Of a DNA stretch of 64,000 nucleotides, positions 11,001 through 21,300 are shown one piece after another. How positions within the stretch are numbered: position 1 is the stretch's first letter; each line of letters begins with the position of its first letter. Below the pieces are notes generated by a model. It worked only from the letters and a program-made list of their open reading frames with translations. It was not told the origin of the DNA and searched no databases. The position numbers and the translations under genes are program-made. Source of the stretch: Macrotis lagotis (lineage: Eukaryota; Chordata; Mammalia; Peramelemorphia; Peramelidae); contig NC_133660.1 of assembly GCF_037893015.1 (NCBI RefSeq), forward strand, positions 287,963,078 to 288,027,077, in the 5' to 3' direction.

Positions 11001-14000
11001 GATTTGGTCAATGCAGAGAGGTCTGTAGGTATCCCCTCTGTCACTTCTGTGGCTGTAACTGTGCTTGAGATGGAAGGAAATTGTATCACTTTGGTCAAAG
11101 CAGAGAAGTCTTTAGGTGTCTCCTCTGTCACTTCTGTGGCTGAAGCTGTGAATAAGACTGAAGGAAATTGTATTGATTTGGTCAATGCAGAGAGGTCTGT
11201 AGGTGTCTCCTCTGTCACTTCTGTGGCTTTAGCTGTGTTTGAGAGCGAAGGAAATTGTATTGATTTGGTCAATGAAGAGAGGTCTGTAGGTGTCTCCTCT
11301 GTCACTTCTGTGTCTGTAGCTGTGTTTGAGAGTGAAGGAAATTGTATCGATTTGGTCAGTGCAGAGAGGTGTGCAGGTGTCTCCTCTGTCACTTCTGTGG
11401 CTATTACTGTGCTTGAGATGGAAGGAAATTGTACCGATTTGGTCAATGCAGAGAGGTCTGTAGGTGTCTCCTCTGTCACTTCTGTGTCTGTAGCTGTGTT
11501 TGAGAGTGAAGGAAATTGTATCGATTTGGTCAATGCAGAGAGGTCTGTAGGTATCCCCTCTGTCACTTCTGTGGCTGTAGCTGTGCTTGAAAGTGAAGGA
11601 AATTGTATCAATTTGGTCACTGCAAAGAGGTCTGAAGGTGTCTCCTTTGTCACTTCTGTGGCTGTAGCTATGTCTGAAACCCAATGAAATTCTATCGATT
11701 TGGTCAATGCAGAGAGGTCTGCAGGTGTTTCCTCTGTCACATCTGTGGCTATAACTGTGCTTGAGATAGAAGGAAATTGTATCAGTTTGTTCAAAGCAGA
11801 GAGGTCTGTAGGTGTCTCCTCTGTCACTTCTGTGGCTGAAGCTGTGAATGAGACTGAAGGAAATTCTATCGATTTGGTCAATGCAGAGACATCTGTAGGT
11901 GTCTCCTCTGTCACTTCAGTGGCTGTAGCTGTGCCTGAAACCAAAGGAAATTCTATTGATTTGGTCAGTACAGTGAGCTCTGTAGGTGTCTCCTCGGTCA
12001 CATCTGTGGCTATAACTGTGCTTGAGATGGAAGGAATTTGTATTGGTCTTTTCAAAGCAGAGAGGTCTTTAGGTGTCTCCTCTGTGACTTCTGTGGCTGA
12101 AGCTGTGCCTGAAACTGAAAGAAATTCTATTGATTTAGTCAATGCAGTGAGGTCTGTAGGTGTCTCCTCTGTCACTTCTGTGGCTATAACTGTGCTTGAG
12201 ATGGAAGGAAATTGTATCGGTTTGGTCAATGCAGAGAGGTCTGTAGGTGTCTCCTCTGTCACTTCTGTGGCTGTAGCTGTGCCTGCAACTGAAGGAAATT
12301 CTTTCGATTTGGTCAATGCAGAGAGGTCTGTAGGTGTCTCCTCTGTCACTTCTGTGGCTGAAGCTGTGCCTGAAACTGAAGGAAATTCTATCGATTTTGT
12401 CAATGGAGAGAGATCTGTAGGTGTCTCCTCTGTCACTTCTGTGGCTTTAGCTGTGTTTGAGAGCGAAGGAAATTGTATTGATTTGGTCAATGCAGAGAGG
12501 TCTGTAGATATCCCCTCTGTCACTTCTGTGGCTGTAGCTGTGTTTGAGATAGAAGGAAATTGTATCGATTTGGTCAGTGCAGAGAGGTGTACAGGTGTCT
12601 CCTCTGTCACTTCTGTGGCTGTAGCTGTGTTTGAGAGTGAAGGAAATTGTATCGATTTGGTCAATGCAGAGAGGTCTGTAGCTATGCCCTCTGTCACTTC
12701 TGTGGCTGTAGCTGTGTTTGAGAGTGAAGGAAATTGTATCGATTTGGTCAATGCAGAGATGTCTGTAGCTATGCCCTCTGTCACTTCTGTGGGTGTAGCT
12801 GTGTTTGAGATCGAAGGAAATTGTATCGATTTGGTCAACGCAGAGAGGTCTGTAGGTATACCCTCTGTCACTTCTGTGGCTGTAGCTGTGCTTGAAAGTG
12901 AAGGAAATTGTATCAATTTGGTCACTGCAAAGAGGTCTGAAGGTGTCTCCTTTGTCACTTCTGTGGCTGTAGCTGTGTCCGAAACCCAATGAAATTCTAT
13001 TGATTTGGTCAATGCAGAGAGGTCTGCAGGTGTTTCCTCTGTCACTTCTGTGGCTGTAATTGTGCTTGAAAGTGAAGGAAATTCTATCGATTTGGTCAAT
13101 GCAGTGAGGTCTCTGGGTGTCTCCTCTGTCACATCTGTGGCTATAACTGTGCTTGAGATAGAAGGAAATTGTATCAGTTTGTTCAAAGCAGAGAGGTCTG
13201 TAGGTGTCTCTTCTGTCACTTCTGTGGCTGTAACTGTGCTTGAGATGGAAGGAAATTGTATCAGTTTGGTCAAAGTAGAGAGGTCTGTAGGTGTCTCCTC
13301 TGTCACTTCTGTGGCTGTAGCTGTGCCTGAAACCAAAGGAAATTCTATCGATTTGGTCAATGCAGTGAGGTCTCTGGGTGTCTCCTCTGTCACATCTGTG
13401 GCTATAACTGTGCTTGAGATAGAAGGAAATTGTATCAGTTTGTTCAAAGCAGAGAGGTCTGTAGGTGTCTCCTCTGTCACTTCTGTGGCTGAAGCTGTGA
13501 ATGAGACTGAAGGAAATTCTGTTGATTTGGTCAATGCAGAGACATCTGTAGGTGTCTCCTCTGTCACTTCAGTGGCTGTAGCTGTGCCTGAAACCAAAGG
13601 AAATTCTATTGATTTGGTCAGTACAGTGAGGTCTGTAGGTGTCTCCTCTGTCACGTCTGTGGCTATAACTGTGCTTGAGATGGAAGGAATTTGTATTGGT
13701 TTTTTCAAAGCAGAGAGTTCTTTAGGTGTCTCCTCTGTGACTTCTGTGGCTGAAGCTGTGCCTGAAACTGAAAGAAATTCTATTGATTTAGTCAATGCAG
13801 TGAGGTCTGTAGGTGTCTCCTCTGTCACTTCTGTGGCTATAACTGTGCTTGAGATGGAAGGAAATTGTATCGGTTTGGTCAAAGCAGAGAGGTCTGTAGG
13901 TGTCTCCTCTGTCACTTCTGTGGTTGTAGCTGTGCCTGAAACCAAAGGAAATTCTGTCGATTTGGTCAATGCAGAGAGGTCTGAAGGTGTCTCCTCTGTC

Positions 14001-17000
14001 ACTTCTGTGGCTATAATTGTGCTTGAGATGGAAGGAAATTGTATCGGTTTGGTCAAAGCAGAGAGGTCTGTAGGTGTCTCCTCTGTCACTTCTGTGGTTG
14101 TAGCTGTGCCTGAAACCAAAGGAAATTCTGTCGATTTGGTCAAAGCAGAGAGGTCTTTAGGTGTGTCCTCTGTCACTTCTGTGGCTGAAGCTGAGATTGA
14201 GACTGAAGGAAATTCTACCGATTTGGTCAATGCAGAGAGGTCTGTAGGTGTCTCCTCTGTCACTTCTGTGGCTGTAGCTGTGCCTGAAACTGAAGGAAAT
14301 TCTATCGATTTGGACAATGCAGAGAGGTCTGTAGGTGTCTCCTCTGTCACTTCTGTGGGTGTAGCTGTGCCTGCAACTGAAGGAAATTCTGTCGATTTGG
14401 TCAATGCAGAGAGGTCTTTAGGTGTTTCCTCTGTCACTTCTGTAGCTGAAGCTGTGCCTGAAACTGAAGGAAACTCTATCGATTTGGTCAATGCAGGGTC
14501 TTTAGGTGTCTCCTCTGTCACTTCTGTAGCTGAAGCTGTGCCTGAAACTGAAGGAAATTCTATCGATTTGGTCAGTGCAGAGAGGTCTGTAGGTGTCTCC
14601 TCTGTCACTTCTGTGGCTGTAGCTGTGCCTGCAAGTGAAGGAAATTCTATCGATTTGGTCAATGCAGAGAGGTCTTTAGGTGTCTCCTCTGTCACTTCTG
14701 TGGCTGTAGCTGTGCCTGCAAGTGAAGGAAATTCTATCGATTTGTTCAATGCAGAGAGGTCTGTAGGTGTCTCCTCTGTCACTTCTGTGGGTGTAGCTGT
14801 GCCTGAAACTGAAGGAAATTCTGTCGATTTGGTCAATGCAGAGAGGTCTTTAGGTGTCTCCTCTGTCACTTCTGTAGCTGAAGCTGTGCCTGAAACTGAA
14901 GGAAACTCTATCGATTTGGTCAGTGCAGGGTCTTTAGGTGTCTCCTCTGTCACTTCTGTAGCTGAAGCTGTGCCTGAAACTGAAGGAAATTCTATCGATT
15001 TGGTCAATGCAGAGAGATCTGTAGGTGTCTCCTCTGTCACTTCTGTGGCTGTAGCTGTGCCTGCAAGTGAAGGAAATTCTATCGATTTGGTCAATGATGA
15101 GAGGTCTTTAGGTGTCTCCTCTGTCACTTCTGTGGCTGAAGCTGTGCCTGAAACTGAAGGAAATTCTATCGATTTTGTCAATGGAGAGAGGTCTGTAGGT
15201 GTCTCCTCTGTCACTTCTGTGGCTGAAGCTGTGCCTGTAACTGCAGGAAATTTTATTGGTTTGGTCAAAGGAGAGAGGTCTTTAGGTGTCTCCTCTGTCA
15301 CTTCTGTAGCTGAAGCTGTGCCTGAAACTGAAGGAAATTCTATCGATTTGGTCAATGCAGAGAGGTCTGTAGGCATCTCCTCTGTCACTTCTGTGGGTGT
15401 TGCTGTGCCTGAAACTGAAGGAAATTCTATCGATTTGGTCAATGCAGAGAGGTCTTTAGGCGTCTCCTCTGTCACTTCTGTGGCTGAAGCTGTGCCTGAA
15501 ACTGAAGGAAATTCTATTGATTTGGTCAATGGAGAGAGGTCTTTAGGTGTCTCCTCTGTCACTTCTGTAGCTGAAGCTGTGCCTGAAACTGAAGGAACTT
15601 CTATCGATTTGGTCAATGCAGAGAGGTCTGTAGGTGTCTCCTCTGTCACTTCTGTGGCTGTAGCTGTGCCTGAAACTGAAGGAACTTCTATCGATTTGGT
15701 CAATGCAGAGAGGTCTGTAGGTGTCTCCTCTGTCACTTCTGTGGCTGAAGCTGTGCCTGCAACTGAAGGAAATTCTTTCGATTTGGTCAATGCAGAGAGG
15801 TCTTTAGGCGTCTCCTCTGTCACTTCTGTGGCTGAAGCTGTGCCTGAAACTGAAGGAAATTCTATCGATTTGGTCAATGGAGAGAGGTCTTTAGGTGTCT
15901 CCTCTTTCACTTCTGTGGCTATAGCTGTGCCTGAAACTGAAGGAAATTCTATCGATTTGGTCAATGCAGAGAGGTCTGTAGGTGTCTCCTCTGTCACTTC
16001 TGTGGGTGTAGCTGTGCCTGCAACTGAAGGAAATTCTGTCGATTTGGTCAATGCAGAGAGGTCTTTAGGTGTTTCCTCTGTCACTTCTGTGGCTGAAGCT
16101 GTGCCTGAAACTGAAGGAAATTCTGTCGATTTGGTCAATGCAGAGAGGTCTTTAGGTGTTTCCTCTGTCACTTCTGTGGCTGAAGCTGTGCCTGAAACTG
16201 AAGGAAATTCTATCGATTTGGTCAATGCAGAGAGGTCTGTAGGTGTCTGCTCTTTCACTTCTGTGGCTGAAGCTGTGCCTGAAACTGAAGGAAATTCTGT
16301 CAATTTGGTCAATGCAGAGAGGTCTGTAGGTATCTCCTCTGTCACTTCTGTGGCTATAGCTGTGGCTGAAACTGAAGGAAATTCTATCGATTTGGTCAAT
16401 GCAGAGAGGTCTGTAGGTGTCTCCTCTGTCACTTCTGTGGCTATAGCTGTGCCTGAAACTGAAGGAAATTCTATCGATTTGGTCAATGCAGAGAGGTCTG
16501 TAGGTGTCTCCTCTGTCACTTCTGTGGGTGTAGCTGTGCCTGCAACTGAAGGAAATTCTATCGATTTGGTCAATGCAGAGAGGTCTTTAGGTGTCTCCTC
16601 TGTCACTTCTGTGACTGAAGCTGTGCCTGAAACTGAAGGAAATTCTATCGATTTGGTCAATGCAGAGAGGTCTGTAGGTGTCTCCTCTGTCACTTCTGTG
16701 GCTGAAGCTGTGCCTGAAACTGAAGGAAATTCTGTCAATTTGGTCAATGCAGAGAGGTCTGTAGGTGTCTCCTCTGTCACTTCTGTGGCTATAGCTGTGC
16801 CTGAAACTGAAGGAAATTCTGTTGATTTGGTCAATGCAGAGAGGTCTGTAGGTGTCTCCTCTGTCACTTCTGTGGCTATAGCTGTGCCTGAAACTGAAGG
16901 AAATTCTATCGATTCGGTCAATGCAGAGAGGTCTGTAGGTGTCTCCTCTGTCACTTCTGTGGCTATAGCTGTGCCTGAAACTGAAGGAAATTCTATCGAT

Positions 17001-18380
17001 TCGGTCAATGCAGAGAGGTCTGTAGGTGTCTCCTCTGTCACTTCTGTGGCTGAAGCTGTGCCTGAAACTGAAGGAAATTCTATCGATTTGGTCAATTCCG
17101 AGAGGTCTGTAGGTGTCTCCTCTGTCACTTCTGTGGCTGAAGGTGTGCCTGAAGGTGTGCCTGAAACTGAAGGAAATTCTATCGATTTGGTCAATGGAGA
17201 GAGGTCTGTGGGTGTCTCCTCTGTCACTTCTGTGGCTGAAGCTGTGCCTGAAACTGAAGGAAATTCTATCGATTTCGTCAATGCAGAGAGGTCTGTAGGT
17301 GTCTCCTCTGTCACTTCTGTGGCTGAAGCTGTGCCCGAAACTGAAGGAAATTCTATGGATTTGGTCAATGCAGAGAGGTCTGTAGGTGTCTCCTCTGTCA
17401 CTTCTGTGGCTGTAACTGTGCTTGAGATGGAAGGAAATTGTATCGGTTTGGTCAAAGCAGAGAGGTCTGTAGGTGTCTCCTCTGTCACTTCTGTGACTGA
17501 ATTTGTGCCTGAAACCAAAGGAAATTCTATAGATGTGTTCGATGCAGAGAGGTCCGTAGGTGTCTCCTCTGTCACTCCTGTGGCTGAGGCTGTGAATGAG
17601 ACTGAAGGAAATTGTATTGATTTAGTCAATGCACATGCAAAGGTGTCTGTAGAGGTGGCATCTTCCATGGTTTCTGTTGCTGTAGTTGCATCCGAGTAAG
17701 ATGGGCATTGGACTGATTTGGTGAGTAAATGTGAATCCAAACATTTGGTATCTTCTGTTGATATAGTCCTGCTTGAGATAGAAGGAAATTGCACTGATAT
17801 GCTTGCTGCTGCGAGTTTGGAGGAAAGGGGATCTTCTGAGCTGGAGGAAGAGAGATATTTTGTGGACTCACTCACTGAGCTTGTGCTGGAAGAAGGGGGA
17901 AATTCTGTCATTTCCCCCCCCGAACTTAGATCTGAATATGAAGAAACTTGCACAGATTTGTCTGTTGAAAGTGGTTCTAATAAAGAGGACTGTTGTGTCA
18001 AAGTACTTGATGAATTTGTAGTAGAGAAATAGGAAACTTGCATGGATTCACTTGTGGAAGATGAAGTGTTGCGCTGTGAATTTACTACTGAAGTTAAAAA
18101 TCCAATCGATGATTCTTCAGGTACTCTTGGAGAAGGTGGGGGGGGGAGGAGGAGGGGGAGGAGGGGGAAGGGGAGGAGGAGGGGAAGAGGAAGGAGGTGG
18201 GTGGGTGACAGGGCTTCCCAAAGCTTTTAGTTTAAAGAAAGTATGGCCCCTAATCAAGGAGACTGATTTTTTTTCTTCATTTGTGTCAGAAGGATTTTTC
18301 TCAATCTGGATCTGTAACTGGTTTGCCACATTCTCAGTTTGTTTGGGTTTCTTGACTTCAGAAGATGGGAAATACGAATT
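7211..18380 (-). CDS. MS4A14: MS4A14-like gene A, giant last exon encoding the repeat tail
   Basis: An acceptor TTTATAG precedes AATTCG at 18380. The first frame reads NSYFPSSEVKKP, NQLQIQIEKNPSD, TFFKLKALGSP, then a proline-rich run, and ends at a stop at 18119-18117. The second frame, open from inside the proline run, reads PSPRVPEESS, IGFLTSVV and then the 3,610-codon frame from 18043 to the TGA at 7213-7211. The two frames differ by one base at the nine-C (minus strand) tract 18138-18146. Residue make-up of the large frame: about 38% Ser plus Thr in the core repeat, strongly acidic, almost no Cys or Trp except in some copies. It has no signal of a folded domain; a disordered cytoplasmic tail is my inference. 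Confidence 0.72.
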
Positions 18381-21300
18381 CTATAAAGTCAACCAGAAAT
18401 GACAGATATTAATTTCCCTAAAGTCATTTCCTGTGAGAGTCATCTTTCCCATAGTTTTTTCTCTACCTGTTTCTGAGGATTCTCAGCCTTTTCTAAGGTC
18501 TTCTCTCATCATCATCAAATCATCCTTTCTTCCCCCTCTTATTGGGGCATTTCTGCTTCCATTGTGATCATATTTCACCCCATTTCCTGCCTTAACAGGT
18601 AAATCCTTTGCTCAGTAGAGTATTTAGGGAAAGACCCTCATTAATTTCTCTACTAGCAAAACAAAACAAAAAATTAAATCTAGCAAAGTAAAAACATCCC
18701 TCTCTGCTCTCTCAAACAGGTTAAACTCTAATTGTTTTAGAGTCACCCAAAGGAAGAAGTGACTGTCTCCTCACTGAGGCAAATGAAAATCCACCACCAA
18801 AATGAAATTTAAGGCTATATTACTGAATGAGACCTAATTTGTTCTTTTCTTTGGTTTAATATGTATTTTTAAGCAGAACAATAAATAAACTAAAACCAAA
18901 TAGCTCATATTCTTTATTTTTATTCCTTTCCATAGCACCCTTGGATGGGATGCCATATTTTATAGCCATGCTATTGAATGTTTTAAAAGGAAATTGAATT
19001 CAAGGATGACTCTGGATGTGGGCTGCCCTCAATATGGAATGTGGGTAGTACTCTTCTAGACTTATAAATCCTTCCCAGACACACAAATGACCCAGCTTTT
19101 CAAAGGATATACCAGTGATATACTACCTCTAGCAGTTATGCCATGCTGAAAAAGGTACAGTAAAGGCCCTGTGAAGCCAAGATATCCAGAAACTGGTCCA
19201 GCTAAGAATACAGGGGACCATTAAGGGATGAATTTCTTGGGCAAAGGTCTTGTCAAAGTATTCTCATTTCCCTTTAAAACTTCTTTTCTTTTTATCTTTT
19301 GGGAGTTTGGTGATACTATATGTACAGAATAATTGAATCCTTGGGTAGTAATCATAAAAAATTTAAGATCTCATGGGAAGTGTTAGATTTTCCTTTCCCT
19401 GAAAGATCCAGGTTGCAATAATTATTGGGTACTCATCTCATCTTTTTTGTTTTATAGGAAGCTTTGTCTACATGTAAAGAAAATTCAGCTATTCTCCACC
19501 ACTGAAATTGCAGAGAGGATACAGACTCAGGCAAGTTGAATGATTGCCCATGGTCACAAAGGCAGTGAATGCAAAGCTCAGGCCTAAAAACCATTTTAGT
19601 TTTAGTAGCAGTTTGGTATGTGGGCTCTGGGTATGGTGAAAGAAACACAAAAGGAGAAGAGACCTTTCTAGAAATTGGAAGAAGCAAGGATCCCCAGAAG
19701 GTGGGAAAAAATCTCCCTCCATTTCCTTACTGATACTCCCTACCTCCCACTCCATCTTCTTCTCAAAGGATTCCTGTACTTTGATCCACTCCCTGAGTGC
19801 ATCTTAAAGAAGATGCCAGCCCAGTCACCTTCCAAGATGTCACAACCTGTCTTGGTTCTCTCAAAGATGTTGAGCAGGCCTCATCTGCAGGGCTTTCACT
19901 TGTTCTTTTACACTTTAAGACTAAGACTAGTGCGGCGATGGAGAATTGGATGACTGTGAGGATCAGCAAGATGCACAGGACACCCTGCAAGAGAGGTGAA
20001 CAGAGTAGAGATGTCCACCTTTTAGAGGACTTGAGGCAGTGGGTACCTGATTGGTGTTGGGAAAGTCATGAAGCAGAGCAAGGACAACATACTTCACCTG
20101 CTTCTGCAGGCATAGGATATGGACACATTACTGGTGCCATATCATATTATCATTACAACAAAAGCAGCAGCAGTAAATAATGACTAACATTCATGTAGCA
20201 TTTGTAAGGTTTACAAAGCGCTATGAATGAGAAAAGAGGATGAGAGAGGATAAGTGATTTGTTTAAGTCTCTTAAGAAGTTAAGACATGGGGTGGCTAGG
20301 TGGCACAGTGGATAGAGCACCGGCCCTGAAGTCAGGAGGACCTGAGTTCAAATCTGGCCTCAGGCACTTAATGATTACCTAGCCGTGTGGCCTTGGGCAA
20401 GCCACTTAACCCCATTGCCTTGCAAAAACTTAAAAAAAAAAAGGTTGACACAAGCAGGATTTGAACTTAAGGCTTCCACTCTACCCTTAGCTGTCCCTAT
20501 GTCAATTTAATATTGTAATTAGGCCTGAATCTAACCATTGAATCCTAGTGACTCTAATCTCTTCCAGATGAGAACCCTTTAGGTCATCTGAAGCAAGCAC
20601 TCATGGCTGCCCCTAATTTTCTCCTGTCCAGTATAAGCACCACCAATTTCTTCAACCTTTTTTTTTTATATTGCATGGTTCTGGTTTTCTCTTTGTCTTG
20701 GTCCTTCAATGTCGTAACTACCTCCAGTTTGTTAGTGACTGTCTCATAATGTGATGCTAAGCTGGAGCACAATTCTCCAGCCAAGGTCTATAGGCTGAGC
20801 AGTCCAAGTACCTTTCCTTTTTCTAGAATCTCCAATCCTATTAATGACTTCCTAAAACCACTTTGTCTCTCTGACATCAGCAATCCTTTTGCTGTCTCAA
20901 ATAGGGGTTGCAATGAATCTGAATCTCCAACCCTTTGTTATGAAACATTCATGAGACAGATTTTTTTAAGTTTTTTTTTTTGCAAGGCAATGGGGTTAAG
21001 TGGCTTGCCCAAGGTCACACGGCTAGGTAATCATTAAGTGTCTGAGGCTTGATTTGAACTCAGGTACTCCTGACTCCAGGGCTGGTGCTTTATCCACTGG
21101 GCCACCTAGCCCTGCTACAGTGGATTTTTTTTAAACGTGATTTTTAAAAACAGATTCTTAAAATTTTATCAAGTATATTTTTTAATGAAATCTTCTTTGT
21201 TTCTAAGTATGATCCTCCCCTTGCCTCTTCTCCCAAAATGATAATAAAGAATAAAAAAAGAGACTTAATAAAGACATCCCTCAAAACTTGACGAACAAGT

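Noticed and set aside
8095-17650. CRISPR array or centromeric satellite
   Set aside because: Units abut without spacers, are in coding register and sit inside a gene exon.
13005-17699. 1,564-codon plus-strand frame (and 739, 488 and 430-codon relatives) as separate genes
   Set aside because: They are antisense shadows of the 87-bp repeat. They lack any non-repeat domain and any link to exons, whereas the minus frame follows the MS4A14 exon series.
18042-18402. Gly/Arg-rich plus-strand frames
   Set aside because: Antisense of the proline-rich run of gene A.
20288-20442. tRNA gene
   Set aside because: The tRNA-like A and B boxes belong to the dispersed SINE family seen at many other places in the window.
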